From NCBI GenBank assembly GCA_964654825.1, contig CAZZKG010000002.1, forward strand, positions 62,001 through 126,000: DNA of 64,000 nucleotides, read 5' to 3'. The stretch is from CAZZKG01 sp964654825 (GTDB taxonomy: Bacteria; Gemmatimonadota; CAZMKB01). The translations under genes and the position numbers were made by a program. A model generated the notes under the pieces. That model was not told the origin of the DNA. It saw only the letters and a list, made by a program, of their open reading frames with translations, and made no database searches. Of the stretch, positions 35,296 through 45,004 are shown in pieces; position 1 is the first letter of the stretch; each line of letters starts with the position of its first letter.

Positions 35296-36686
35296 GCCGG
35301 ATTACCAGCCCGATGAAGAACAGAATAGAAAAGGCACTTTTAAAAACCCAATTACGGCGGAATCTGGATAAGGCCCTGCTGACTTCCAATACCAAGCGTA
35401 TGAAGATAGTCGGTCAGACTCCCGAATGGGAAGAGTGGCGCTCTTCTGCCCGGGCAATCAAAGAGCGGATCCTTAGTAACTGGGACGTTCACCTCGAAAC
35501 CTTCGCAGATACCGCCCGTGAGAACGGTATCACGGTACACTGGGCCACCGACGCTCTGGAAGCCCGACAGACGGTGTATAACATCGCAGAAGCGAACGGT
35601 GCTAACCAGGTTGTGAAGTCAAAGTCGATGCTCTCGGAAGAAGTGGACCTCAATCCCCATCTGGAAGCGAAAGGGATCGAGGTGGTCGAGACCGATCTCG
35701 GTGAGTTCGTGGCCCAGATTGCAGGCGAGCGGCCGAGTCACATCGTCGCACCGATTATTCACAAGAGCAAATCCGAAGTTGTCGATCTCTACGTGGAGAA
35801 ACTCGGTGCACCGCGTCTCGAAACCGCTGAGGAAATCACCGCGTACACACGAAAGCTCCTCCGTGAGAAGTTTCTGGCGGCGGACGTCGGGATTACCGGT
35901 GCCAATTTCGGACTTGTCGAGGAGGGGGCCGTCGCGATCGTCGAAAACGAGGGAAACGTGAGGCTCTGTTCGACCCTTCCCAGGATCCACATCATCCTGA
36001 TGGGAATAGAACGGTTGATCCCGTCAACAAGGGAACTGCCCATTTTCCTGAAACTGCTGGCCATGAGTGCCACGGGCCAGTACATCACCAACTACGTTTC
36101 CCTTGTCAGGTCACCAAAACTCGTGGAGGAAATCGATGGCCCCGAAGAAGTCCATCTCATTCTCGTCGATAATGGCAGGACCCGTATCTATGACGATCCC
36201 CGGCTGAGAGAGATCCTCTTCTGCATTCGGTGCGGGGCCTGTTTGAATATCTGCCCGGTGTATCAGCGTATCGGTGGACATCCCTACGGGTGGACCTATC
36301 CGGGTCCGCTGGGATCCATACTCACACCTCTATTGAACGGTTCACCTGCTTTTTTTGAACTCCCGTTTCTCTCAACGCTCTGTGGCCGGTGCCGCGAAAC
36401 CTGTCCGGTGAAGATCGAACTGGAGCACCTGCTAATACGGCTCAGGAGAAAAGCGGTCGAAGAGAATGGAACAGGCGGCATCATCGAAAGACTTATATTC
36501 CGGTTGTATGCCTTTGCAGCCTCACGTCCGGGTGTGTACAGGAACCTCGAACGACTCGTCAGGATCCCTCTGGCTGTGGCGAGATTCCTCGGAAGGGGAG
36601 GTGGGTCATCCCTGACGGCATTCCCGCCGCCGTCCCCGCGTTCTTTTCACAGGATGTGGAGGCAGAGAGGAGGTGGTACCGGGTGA
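35292..36686 (+). CDS. lutB: Lactate utilization iron-sulfur protein LutB
   Basis: The 464-residue protein has a LUD domain (about 60-310, with SKSMLSEEVDLNPHLEAKGI and GITGANFGLVEEGAVAIVENEGN), then two [4Fe-4S] motifs: CIRCGACLNICPVY near residue 313 and CGRCRETCPV near 365. The C-terminal region is typical of LutB/YkgF. It transfers electrons from lactate oxidation in the LutABC complex. Both ends overlap the neighbouring lut genes by 4 bp, so translation is coupled. Confidence 0.93.
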   Translation: MSRITSPMKNRIEKALLKTQLRRNLDKALLTSNTKRMKIVGQTPEWEEWRSSARAIKERILSNWDVHLETFADTARENGITVHWATDALEARQTVYNIAEANGANQVVKSKSMLSEEVDLNPHLEAKGIEVVETDLGEFVAQIAGERPSHIVAPIIHKSKSEVVDLYVEKLGAPRLETAEEITAYTRKLLREKFLAADVGITGANFGLVEEGAVAIVENEGNVRLCSTLPRIHIILMGIERLIPSTRELPIFLKLLAMSATGQYITNYVSLVRSPKLVEEIDGPEEVHLILVDNGRTRIYDDPRLREILFCIRCGACLNICPVYQRIGGHPYGWTYPGPLGSILTPLLNGSPAFFELPFLSTLCGRCRETCPVKIELEHLLIRLRRKAVEENGTGGIIERLIFRLYAFAASRPGVYRNLERLVRIPLAVARFLGRGGGSSLTAFPPPSPRSFHRMWRQRGGGTG

Positions 36687-37381
36687 GCCGGGGAAGCAGA
36701 AATTATATTCTCGAGCGGATCAGGGCGGCCAAACCCCACGGGGTGAAGAGTGATGACCTGCCGTACCCGTTGCCGGATACAGGTTCCTGTGATGAATCCG
36801 AGCTCCTCGACCGCCTGGAGAAGAACCTCAAATCGACGAGTACCGCGCTATGTCTTCTCAGGGACAGGAGTGAACTCGGAGAAACTCTTTTCCGGGCCTT
36901 TGACGAACTCGGGGCCCGCAGAGCTGTCATTTTCTCAGAAGAAATTCCCGGTGGGGACCTGATCCGGGATAGCTGGTCCGGTGATACAGCAGAATCGCTT
37001 TCCTGTGAAGTTTTCTTCGGAATAGATACGAAAGTTGTGAAGGAGGGAGGGGTAGGCGGATTTCTCGACTCTATTGACGTGTGTGTGACGGGGTGTAATA
37101 TGATTGTTGCCGAGGGCGGTGTGTGTGCTATAGATTCCTCATCGGAATCCGGCAGGCTCGCTTCACTCCTGCCGCCCCACCACATCGTCGTCGCGAGGCG
37201 AACTGATGTCGTACCGCGACTCGACGACCTGATGGAGAGTATCTCGTTCGGGACAAACAGGGAGAGAAGCTCGTTCATTCTCATATCCGGACCCAGCAGA
37301 ACAGCTGATATCGAGAAACGGCTGGTACTGGGAGTTCACGGACCTCTTTCTCTGACGGTTATTCTCCTCCCGGTCCGATGA
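36683..37381 (+). CDS. lutC: Lactate utilization protein LutC (LUD domain)
   Basis: The 232-residue protein begins at GTG 36683, preceded by AGGAGGT and overlapping the lutB stop by 4 bp. It contains a LUD domain with FFGIDTKVVKEGGV, CVTGCNMIVAEGGVCAIDSS near residue 140 and the C-terminal ISGPSRTADIEKRLVLGVHGP, all LutC/YkgG hallmarks. It is the third subunit of the lactate oxidation complex. No lactate permease or LutR-type regulator is nearby. Confidence 0.92.
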   Translation: MSRGSRNYILERIRAAKPHGVKSDDLPYPLPDTGSCDESELLDRLEKNLKSTSTALCLLRDRSELGETLFRAFDELGARRAVIFSEEIPGGDLIRDSWSGDTAESLSCEVFFGIDTKVVKEGGVGGFLDSIDVCVTGCNMIVAEGGVCAIDSSSESGRLASLLPPHHIVVARRTDVVPRLDDLMESISFGTNRERSSFILISGPSRTADIEKRLVLGVHGPLSLTVILLPVR

Positions 37382-37606
37382 GATCCTGCGCATCAACACA
37401 TTCTCCTAATACAAATTTCGTCGACTCGCCTGTTTACACGGGTTACACCGATTTCTCCACGCCTATGACCGGATGAATCTTCTCAGGGATTTCTCCTTGA
37501 TATTAATATCCCAACCAGCTAGCTTTATACACAATATTGCGAATCAGCCCTGCACGATAGGAGTACAAAGAAAACAAACCGGTGAATTCTGTGAAGGAGG
37601 TTTTCG

Positions 37607-39019
37607 ATGACAAGAGGACTGTTCCGCGTCCCGGGTGTCTGCCTGTTGAGTTGTATCCTGTTTATTGCCTGTTTTTCCTATCCTGTTTTTGGACAGGACA
37701 AGATGGAGGAAGTCCGGCATACCCTGGATGAGGCGAAAGCAGGGCAGGCCGGTATTCTCTCTCCGGATTCATTCAGTCGGGCGCAGGAAGCGTACAATAA
37801 TGCCCTGAAAGAGACGGAGAAGGGAAAATCCCTTGATCGCATCAGGAAATATGTCGATGAGGCCCTGGAGTATGCGAATCTTGCCATCCGGAACACCGAG
37901 CTGGCAAAAGTGACCTTTGTTGATGTGCTGCCTGCGAGGGAGAAGGCAATCAAAGCCGGAGCTCAGAAATTCGTTCCCGATGCGTGGTCTGAGACCGAAG
38001 CGGAGTTCAATAAAGCTGCTAAGTCACTCGAACGTGGAGATGCAAGTGCAGCGAAGAAGAAGGCAAGAGAAGCGCTCGATCTGTATAAAACAACTGAGCT
38101 CCTCGCGATCAAGGAGGATATCATCGGTGAGACAGGGCGATATATCGAACATCTCGAAGACGAGGGTGTTGATAAGCTTGCCGGAGTGACACTTGAGAAA
38201 GCACGCCATCATCTGAAACAGGCCGATGAGGTACTCAACAGAGACCGGTACATGCGTGAAGATGCCGAGGCACTCGACAGGGTAGCTCGGTACGAGGCGG
38301 AACACTCTCTTAATCTGGCGACCAGGATAGAGCGCGATGAAGATGAAAAACGGAGCCAGGAGGCGATCTACCTCGAATTCGAGGACGATCTCATGAAAAT
38401 CGGGAAAGAACTCGGTGTGAGTCTCCAGTTCGACAAGGGTATCACCGGCCAGGCGGATCTCCTCGGGGAAAAGCTGGCGGAATTACGAGAAGAACGTGAC
38501 AGGATCGGAGCCGAACTCACGGATCTCCGGCAGAAGTATGTCACTACGCAGGAGGACCGCCGGGTTATCGACGAACAGTTGAAAGAGGAGCGTATCAGGA
38601 GAGAGAGGATCGAGCGGGTGGCCGCATACTTCGAAGATGACGAAGCGCAGGTTCTTCAGGAAGGGAAGAAGGTCCTCATCAGATTGACAAGTTTCACTTT
38701 CCCGAGCGGTACATCCGTGATCGAACCTCAGTTTTTCCCTCTGCTGACGAAGGTGCAGCGCTCGATAGAGCAATTCCCCCTGTCCGATATCGTTATCGAA
38801 GGGCACACAGATGCCAAGGGTGATGACTCTTTCAATGAAAAACTCTCGCAGACGCGTGCCGATGCAATCAGAACCTACCTGGTGGCAAACCTCGGTTTAA
38901 ATCCGGCAAGGATCATTGCTGTCGGATACGGTGAGCGTAAGCCCATTGCAACGAATGACACGAATCAGGGCCGGGCCTTGAATCGACGAGTGGACGTCGT
39001 AATCAATCCGAAGGACTGA
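37607..39019 (+). CDS. OmpA-family peptidoglycan-associated protein with helical DUF4398-like region
   Basis: The 470-residue protein has a signal peptide (1-29), a long alpha-helical and partly coiled-coil region rich in Ala/Glu/Arg (about 30-345, beginning like DUF4398 repeats), and a C-terminal OmpA domain (about 355-470) with VIEGHTDAKGDDSFNEKLS and the peptidoglycan-binding RALNRRVDVVI. It likely anchors the outer envelope to the cell wall. A probable promoter TTGATA-17-TAGCTT lies at 37497-37525. korA follows after 15 bp, but a functional link is not implied. Confidence 0.88.
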   Translation: MTRGLFRVPGVCLLSCILFIACFSYPVFGQDKMEEVRHTLDEAKAGQAGILSPDSFSRAQEAYNNALKETEKGKSLDRIRKYVDEALEYANLAIRNTELAKVTFVDVLPAREKAIKAGAQKFVPDAWSETEAEFNKAAKSLERGDASAAKKKAREALDLYKTTELLAIKEDIIGETGRYIEHLEDEGVDKLAGVTLEKARHHLKQADEVLNRDRYMREDAEALDRVARYEAEHSLNLATRIERDEDEKRSQEAIYLEFEDDLMKIGKELGVSLQFDKGITGQADLLGEKLAELREERDRIGAELTDLRQKYVTTQEDRRVIDEQLKEERIRRERIERVAAYFEDDEAQVLQEGKKVLIRLTSFTFPSGTSVIEPQFFPLLTKVQRSIEQFPLSDIVIEGHTDAKGDDSFNEKLSQTRADAIRTYLVANLGLNPARIIAVGYGERKPIATNDTNQGRALNRRVDVVINPKD

Positions 39020-39033
39020 AAATTAAAGACACG

Positions 39034-40776
39034 ATGATGAAGAGGAATGAAATCGCAATCACGATCGGGGGTGACGCGGGCCAGGGTATCCATTCCAGCG
39101 CAGAAAGGCTCGCCAGGGCGCTGTGCCGGGGAGGGCTGCGGGTGTTCGGTATCCTGGACTACAGGAGCAGGATCAGGGGAGGACACAATTTTTTCCAGGT
39201 TCGGGTGACGGGAGGCCCCGTCTTCTGTTATGCCGAGCGTGCCGATCTCCTCGTCGCCCTGACCCGGGATACGATCGGGGAACATCTGGATAAACTCAAT
39301 CGGGGTGGTGCCGTCATCTATGATGAATCCTTCGATACAGGAGCGTTCAATCTGAAGAGGAGGGGAATCACGGCTGTCCCGATCCCGCTGATACGGATCG
39401 CCGAGGAGAAGGGCAGCGGTAAACTGATGGCGAACAGTGTGAGTCTTGGGGTCGTCTGCGCTCTCACCGGATTCCCCCTGAACCTCCTGGAAGATATCCT
39501 GCGTGAGAACCTGGTGCCCAAAGGTGAAGATGTCGCGGAAAGTAATATCAGTGCTGCCAGGGGCGGCTTCGAATATGCCGGGAAGTACAGAGATACCTTC
39601 CCGTTCGAGCTCACACCCACCCTGTCCCGTGAGATGATGATCATAGATGGCAACAGGGCTTTCGCCTTCGGCGCACTCGTCGGAGGCTGCAAGTTCATAT
39701 CGGCGTACCCTATGACGCCGGCCACTTCGATCCTCGAATTCATGGCGAAGAAAGCCGTTTCTTACAGTCTCATTGCTCTCCAGACCGAGGATGAGATCGC
39801 GGCTGTGAACATGGCGATCGGCGCTTCACATGCAGGTGTCAGGGCCATGACAGCCACTTCCGGCGGCGGATTCTCTCTCATGGTGGAGAGCCTCGGGCTG
39901 GCAGCGATAACTGAAACACCGCTCGTCATTGTCATCTCCCAGCGGCCCGGACCCTCGACCGGTCTCCCGACAAGGACCGGGCAGGAAGATCTGCAGTTCG
40001 TCCTCGGTGCCTCTCACGGCGAGTTTCCGCGTATCGTCCTGGCGCCCGGTACACCGGAACAGTGTTTCACTATCGCGTATCGAGCCTTCAACCTCGCTGA
40101 CCGGTATCAGTGCCCGGTAATCGTGCTTCTCGACAACTTCCTGTCCAACTCTCTCCGCAGCGTTGACTGTGCCGATATCAATCTGGATGATTTCAGCGTA
40201 GACCGGGGCGAGCTTCTCGCTGGCAGCACTCCTGAGCTGAAAACGCAGCAGTACAGGAGACATATGTTCACCCGGTCGGGGATTTCTCCACGTGCGGTGC
40301 CCGGAAATCCCAATGCTGTGTACACCACTACGAGCGATGAGCACGATGAATCCGGAAACATAGAGGAGGGGATCGAGAACAGAAACAGGATGATGGAAAA
40401 ACGCATGAGGAAGCTCAAAGGTGCGGCCGGAGATCTCGACAATCCCCGCCTGTATGGTCACCGGAATGCCGATATAACATTCGTCGGCTGGGGATCATCT
40501 TCGTGTCCGACTATGGAAACGGTCCAGAAGCTCAAAGCAGAAGGGGTCAAATCGAATTTCCTCCACCTCGTCAATATCTGGCCGTTCCCGGTGAAGGCGG
40601 TTGAACGGGTACTCGGGAAAGCGAAGAAGATCGTAGTTGTTGAAGGTAATTATACCGGGCAGCTGACTGCACTGATCAAAGCACAGACGTGCATTCCCAT
40701 CACCCGGTCAGTACTCAAGTACGACGGGAGACCCCTGTCATCCGAATTCATCCTATCCGGTATCCGGGACCTGTGA
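39034..40776 (+). CDS. korA: 2-oxoacid:ferredoxin oxidoreductase, fused gamma-alpha subunit
   Basis: In this 580-residue protein, residues 1-190 form the gamma domain (GGDAGQGIHSSAERLARAL, RIRGGHNFFQVRV) and 200-580 the alpha/pyrimidine-binding part with SAYPMTPATSILEFMA near 228 and AITETPLVIVISQRPGPSTGLPT. The gamma-alpha fusion with a separate beta subunit is the two-subunit 2-oxoacid:acceptor oxidoreductase type, commonly 2-oxoglutarate (Kor) but sometimes pyruvate or broad range. It carries out CoA-dependent oxidative decarboxylation of a 2-oxo acid with ferredoxin, or the reverse carboxylation. korB follows after 10 bp. Confidence 0.88.
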   Translation: MMKRNEIAITIGGDAGQGIHSSAERLARALCRGGLRVFGILDYRSRIRGGHNFFQVRVTGGPVFCYAERADLLVALTRDTIGEHLDKLNRGGAVIYDESFDTGAFNLKRRGITAVPIPLIRIAEEKGSGKLMANSVSLGVVCALTGFPLNLLEDILRENLVPKGEDVAESNISAARGGFEYAGKYRDTFPFELTPTLSREMMIIDGNRAFAFGALVGGCKFISAYPMTPATSILEFMAKKAVSYSLIALQTEDEIAAVNMAIGASHAGVRAMTATSGGGFSLMVESLGLAAITETPLVIVISQRPGPSTGLPTRTGQEDLQFVLGASHGEFPRIVLAPGTPEQCFTIAYRAFNLADRYQCPVIVLLDNFLSNSLRSVDCADINLDDFSVDRGELLAGSTPELKTQQYRRHMFTRSGISPRAVPGNPNAVYTTTSDEHDESGNIEEGIENRNRMMEKRMRKLKGAAGDLDNPRLYGHRNADITFVGWGSSSCPTMETVQKLKAEGVKSNFLHLVNIWPFPVKAVERVLGKAKKIVVVEGNYTGQLTALIKAQTCIPITRSVLKYDGRPLSSEFILSGIRDL

Positions 40777-40786
40777 GGAGGGAAAG

Positions 40787-41656
40787 ATGGTAGAGAAGAA
40801 GGATTTCAGTCATCCCATTTCCCCTACCTGGTGTCCCGGCTGCGGTAACTACGGCATCCTCAATGCGGTAAAAGATGCTCTCGTCTCCCTGGGCAGGGAG
40901 CCTCATCAGGTCCTCATCGTGTCGGGGATCGGATGTTCCGGCAAGTTTCCCGGCTACATACGGGCGAACGGCTTCCAGGGGATTCACGGGCGGGCGCTGC
41001 CTGTCGCAACCGGTGCGAAGCTGGCTAACCAGGCGCTCCTCATCCTCACAGTGACCGGAGACGGGGACGGATACGGCATTGGCGGCAACCACTTCATCCA
41101 TGCGGCGAGAAGGAACATCGATATCGTTCACATCGTACATGACAACCAGGTCTACGGCCTCACCAAGGGCCAGTTCTCGCCCACCAGCCAATCCGGTTTT
41201 AAAACGAAGACCTCGCCGGAGGGGAGCACCGACAGGCCGCTCAATCCACTTCGAATCGCTCTTTCAGCGGGTGCGACGTTCGTCGCCCGGGGCTACTCCG
41301 GTGAATTGAAGCACCTGACCCGGCTCATCACCGAAGCCGCGCGGCACCGTGGGTACGCTCTCATCGATACACTGCAGCCCTGTGTGACCTTCAATTACAT
41401 CAATACATATAAATGGTTCAATCAGCGGGTGTATAAGCTCGAAGACTCGGGACACGACAGCTCGAGCTGGGAATCAGCCATGACCAGGGCCGGTGAGTGG
41501 GGTGAGAAGATCCCGCTGGGGATATTCTACCGGGCCGAAGGCGTACCGGCGCTGGATGAGCTAATACCCGCCCTGTCCGCAGGTCCGCTAGTCACCCAGG
41601 ACTTAAACAGCAAGGTCCTCGGGGATTTCGAGAAGATCAAGAAGGAGTTCGTGTGA
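40787..41656 (+). CDS. korB: 2-oxoacid:ferredoxin oxidoreductase beta subunit
   Basis: The 289-residue TPP-binding subunit has the thiamine motif GDGDGYGIGGNHFIHAARRN near residue 87 and NQVYGLTKGQFSPTS. The [4Fe-4S] ligands are in WCPGCG near 15, GIGCSGKF near 48 and LQPCVTFN near 203. It pairs with the upstream subunit. Its stop overlaps the GTG start of the fumarase/aspartase gene by 4 bp, indicating translational coupling and probably a common pathway around 2-oxoglutarate/fumarate. Confidence 0.9.
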   Translation: MVEKKDFSHPISPTWCPGCGNYGILNAVKDALVSLGREPHQVLIVSGIGCSGKFPGYIRANGFQGIHGRALPVATGAKLANQALLILTVTGDGDGYGIGGNHFIHAARRNIDIVHIVHDNQVYGLTKGQFSPTSQSGFKTKTSPEGSTDRPLNPLRIALSAGATFVARGYSGELKHLTRLITEAARHRGYALIDTLQPCVTFNYINTYKWFNQRVYKLEDSGHDSSSWESAMTRAGEWGEKIPLGIFYRAEGVPALDELIPALSAGPLVTQDLNSKVLGDFEKIKKEFV

Positions 41657-43101
41657 GCCGGGAGAGAAAAGTGAAGGGGAGCGTGAGAGTCGAAAAAGAT
41701 CTCCTCGGGAGTGTCGATGTCCCGGCATCGGTATACTACGGGGCGCAGACCAGGAGAGCTGTGGAAAACTTCCCCGTAAGCGGCAGACCGAATCATCCCG
41801 GCCTCATCAGGGCGTACTCTTACGTAAAAAAAGCCGCCGCGGCCGCCAATCACGAGCTCGGGCTACTCGACAAAAAACGGTACCGGGCGATTTCCTCTGC
41901 CTGCGATGACGTGATCGGGGGGAAGCTTACGGATGAGTTTCCGGTGGACATTTTCCAGGCGGGGGCCGGGACCTCGACCAATATGAACCTCAACGAAGTC
42001 ATCGCGAACCGGGCCCTGGAGTTGTCAGGTAAAAAAAAGGGTGATTACTATTACATCCACCCCAACGACCATGTCAACATGGCCCAGTCGACCAACGACA
42101 CCTTCCCAACTTCGATGCATGTTGCTCTTCTCTTCTCACTCCCTCTCCTGACGGATGAACTCTCCGCCCTCGAAGGCTCTTTTGCGGAAAAAGCCAGGCG
42201 GTATGCCAGGGTGGTGAAGTCTGCCCGGACCCATCTTCAGGACGGTGTGCCGGTGCGCTGGGGCCAGGTGTTCAGATCGTATGCCACGGCACTCCGGAAA
42301 GGCCGTAAGATTATCGAGCGATCCGGAAAGCTCCTCGAAGAAATCGCGATAGGGGGGTCGGCCGCCGGGACGGGGCTCAACACTCACAGACAGTACCAGC
42401 GGACTGTCGTTTCGTATCTTTCGAAATTCACGGGTCTCTCGCTGAAACAATCGAAAGATCTCCTCGCTTCCATGAATTCCCACATTGCCATATCGTCTTT
42501 CTCCTCCTCACTCCGTAACGTTTCTCTCGAACTCGTCAGAATCGCGAACGACATAAGGCTTCTCTCATCCGGTCCGGTCACGGGTATCGCGGAGCTTCAG
42601 CTTCCGGCTGTACAGCCGGGTTCCTCCATTATGCCGGGCAAGGTCAATCCGGTCATCGCAGAGATGCTCAACATGGTCTGCTTTCACGTCGTCGGTGTCG
42701 ACAGCACAATCGCGATGGCGGTCCAGGCCGGACAGCTCGAGCTTAACGTTATGATGCCGCTCATGGCCAACGAGCTGCTTCACGGCATGGATGCCCTCGC
42801 TAACGGCATCGGACAGTTTCGGAAGCTGTGCGTGGAGGGGCTCGTAGTCGATGTGGAGAAGAGCAGGGAGAACGCGTTCAGCTCACCGTCAATCGCGACG
42901 GTACTCAACCGGATCATCGGTTACGAAAAGGCCGGGCACATCGTTAAAAAATCGCTCCGGGAGAAGAAGACGGTCCTTGAAGTACTGAGGGATGAGCAGG
43001 TGCTCCCCGAGGAGCTTCTCACCAGGATCTTCGATCCCTACAACCTCACCGGCCCGGGATTCCCCGAACGCGAAAAAAAGAAAACCAGGGGTCGAGCGTG
43101 A
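41653..43101 (+). CDS. Class II fumarase / aspartate ammonia-lyase superfamily enzyme
   Basis: The 482-residue protein has the signature GSSIMPGKVNPV near residue 325, GAGTSTNMNLNEVIANRAL near 100 and HPNDHVNMAQSTNDTFPT near 135. The HPNDH and PGKVNP forms fit fumarase C. The stretches IFQAGAGTSTNMN, AGQLELNVMMP and the C-terminal FDPYNLTGPG resemble Bacillus-type aspartase. It therefore either hydrates fumarate to malate or releases ammonia from aspartate. Translational coupling to korB would suit a TCA-type role. The start is GTG at 41653; lengths of both families are about 465-480. Confidence 0.82.
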   Translation: MSRERKVKGSVRVEKDLLGSVDVPASVYYGAQTRRAVENFPVSGRPNHPGLIRAYSYVKKAAAAANHELGLLDKKRYRAISSACDDVIGGKLTDEFPVDIFQAGAGTSTNMNLNEVIANRALELSGKKKGDYYYIHPNDHVNMAQSTNDTFPTSMHVALLFSLPLLTDELSALEGSFAEKARRYARVVKSARTHLQDGVPVRWGQVFRSYATALRKGRKIIERSGKLLEEIAIGGSAAGTGLNTHRQYQRTVVSYLSKFTGLSLKQSKDLLASMNSHIAISSFSSSLRNVSLELVRIANDIRLLSSGPVTGIAELQLPAVQPGSSIMPGKVNPVIAEMLNMVCFHVVGVDSTIAMAVQAGQLELNVMMPLMANELLHGMDALANGIGQFRKLCVEGLVVDVEKSRENAFSSPSIATVLNRIIGYEKAGHIVKKSLREKKTVLEVLRDEQVLPEELLTRIFDPYNLTGPGFPEREKKKTRGRA

Positions 43102-43368
43102 TTTCCTGTTCCGTTCACCCGAGCTCCCGTCCGTGCTCGCTCTCTCGGGCGGATGTATCCGCATGCTCGCTGTCTTCCTGTCCTTTTCCGGATAAACATG
43201 TTCGATATAGTGAACAAAAATCAGAACCCGGGTCGCCTTATCTCTTGTCGTATCCGCAATAAAGACAACGTGTAACGTATTCATGTCACTCTGGTATAAC
43301 TCTTGCTTTGCTCGAGTTCAGGAAAAAGCACCAGGGAAACCGATTTTCCTCAGGAAAGGAGTCACCCC

Positions 43369-43998
43369 ATGCTGAGCAGAGCACACATCCCCGTGATAGC
43401 TACCATGCTTGCCGTCCTGATTTTCGGTCTCTGTGGAGCCTGCAGTGACAATGCCGTCGGACCGGAGGCACTGATTCCGGATGAGTGGATTCACATCAGT
43501 GGAGCAGTGAATGAGGTTTTTGATAAGCTTTTCATCTCTTCAGTTCTATATCCTTCTGAGGGTCGAGAGATGCTCGAGCTCAAGTTCATTGGGAGCAAGA
43601 GAATCAGAGAGCAGACTGCAACCATTAACATATACATGTTGCTTTCCTCTCCACAGGGAGAGGATGTCTGGGAAGCGGGGGAATACACCTTTGAGAAAGG
43701 CGACGTCCCTGATCCGGGGAAATTCAAGGGAGAAGCAACTTACCGTATCAATTGTGATACACACGAACACGAGTATGATTTGTTTGACCTCACGTCATTG
43801 TCTTTGAAGATCGAGCGTTTCGATAGCAGCCGTTTCGTTGGTAAATTTTCAGTCATCGGCCAATATGAGTATGGCCAACGTACGGAACATGGCCAGGAAA
43901 AGGATGTTACATTGGGGGAAGACGGACAGATAAACATTATAGGACCTGTTGATGCAGTCCCCATGCTCGGTTCCTTCGATCTGGCAACCGGATCATAA
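43369..43998 (+). CDS. Putative exported lipoprotein
   Basis: The 209-residue protein starts at ATG 43369 after AGGAAAGGAG. It has a hydrophobic signal (LSRAHIPVIATMLAVLIFGL) ending in a cysteine-containing GLCGACSDN, most likely a lipobox with the second Cys as the lipidation site, although it is not a perfect match. The mature part is acidic with beta-strand character and shows no family that I recognise. The reading frame is open for 66 bases upstream, but this start fits the signal and ribosome site. In the preceding 267 bp two perfect hairpins (CCCGAG/CTCGGG and GCGGAT/ATCCGC, 43119-43162) may end the kor-fumarase transcript. Confidence 0.65.
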   Translation: MLSRAHIPVIATMLAVLIFGLCGACSDNAVGPEALIPDEWIHISGAVNEVFDKLFISSVLYPSEGREMLELKFIGSKRIREQTATINIYMLLSSPQGEDVWEAGEYTFEKGDVPDPGKFKGEATYRINCDTHEHEYDLFDLTSLSLKIERFDSSRFVGKFSVIGQYEYGQRTEHGQEKDVTLGEDGQINIIGPVDAVPMLGSFDLATGS

Positions 43999-44028
43999 TT
44001 ACCACTGTGTTCGGTGTGCCCGGGTTGT

Positions 44029-44994
44029 TCAGAATATCTTGAGATTGATATATCTCTTCGGATTCTCCTTCACATCCTCCAGGAGCTCTCTGAGACTGAC
44101 CGAAACCCGGTTCATCTGCTCGTACAGCTCGGTGTCGGTGAGTATCTTGCCTGCTGTCCCGTGGCCGGCCCTGAGTTCGACTGTTATCGAGTCGAGCCTC
44201 GCGGTTAGTGAGGCAAGGTTGTTGTAGAGTGTCGGGTCGTTCACGAGTTTCCCGATCGTACCCATTCCACCCTGGATGTCAGTGGCTAGTGCGTCGGCCC
44301 GCGTAACGAGCCCGAAGAGACTGTGATAGAGGGCGGGATCGTTCATCAGGAGTCCGATGGTGCCCTTACCCTCATTGATCTTCGTCATGAGCGCCTTCGT
44401 GTCCGCCATCAGTTCTTCAAGCGTGTTGATAGTAGTCGGTTCGTTGATGAGTATGCCAAGGCTGCCGGTGCCTTCATCGATCTTTTTGGTAATACTCTGG
44501 GCATGCTCGAGCGTGATGACGAGGCCCTCGACGGCGCTGGAAGCGGTGGCGATGAGCTGTTCGACGTCGATCGGAGTGTCGGCTTCGATCACGCCGCCCG
44601 GAGGGATCTTCTCCTCACCGATATTCCCCTGAGTGATGGACACGAATTTGTCGCCGAGCAGCCCGAGTGTGCCTATCCGTGCCCTCGACCCTTTCCTGAT
44701 CCTCTCCTGTACATCCTCATCGATTTCCAGAGTGACTTCTATCTCCGATCTCGTAATGTCGGGCGGGAACTCGATTTCCGTTACCGTTCCCACTTTCACC
44801 CCGGCGAGCCAGACGGGAGCGCCGACCTGGAGGCCGTTTATCCTCACCATATACGTTTTTATAACATATCTCTTCATGAACATACCACCCTCGCGACCGA
44901 GGAAGAAGATACCGACTGCGAGAAGAGTAAACGTGATGATCACCATCACACCAACTTTCAGCTCGGACCAGGTGATATATTTTTTTCTTCTCAT
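44029..44994 (-). CDS. mlaD: MCE-family lipid transport protein MlaD
   Basis: The 321-residue protein has a single N-terminal membrane anchor (residues 12-32) and an MCE domain (about 40-120: VRINGLQVGAPVWLAGVKVGTV ... GSRARIGTLGLLGDKFVSI). A C-terminal helical region follows with three or four repeats of the type GxGTIGxLxNDPxLYxxL. It is the substrate-binding, hexameric periplasmic part of an Mla-type phospholipid transporter. It follows mlaF by 10 bp. MlaB, MlaC and MlaA partners are not visible in the window. Confidence 0.92.
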   Translation of the reverse strand: MRRKKYITWSELKVGVMVIITFTLLAVGIFFLGREGGMFMKRYVIKTYMVRINGLQVGAPVWLAGVKVGTVTEIEFPPDITRSEIEVTLEIDEDVQERIRKGSRARIGTLGLLGDKFVSITQGNIGEEKIPPGGVIEADTPIDVEQLIATASSAVEGLVITLEHAQSITKKIDEGTGSLGILINEPTTINTLEELMADTKALMTKINEGKGTIGLLMNDPALYHSLFGLVTRADALATDIQGGMGTIGKLVNDPTLYNNLASLTARLDSITVELRAGHGTAGKILTDTELYEQMNRVSVSLRELLEDVKENPKRYINLKIF

Positions 44995-45004
44995 TACAGC
45001 CTCC

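Noticed and set aside
43119..43162. Two perfect hairpins after the fumarase/aspartase gene as a formal terminator.
   Set aside because: No T tract follows, so I mention them but do not annotate an intrinsic terminator.
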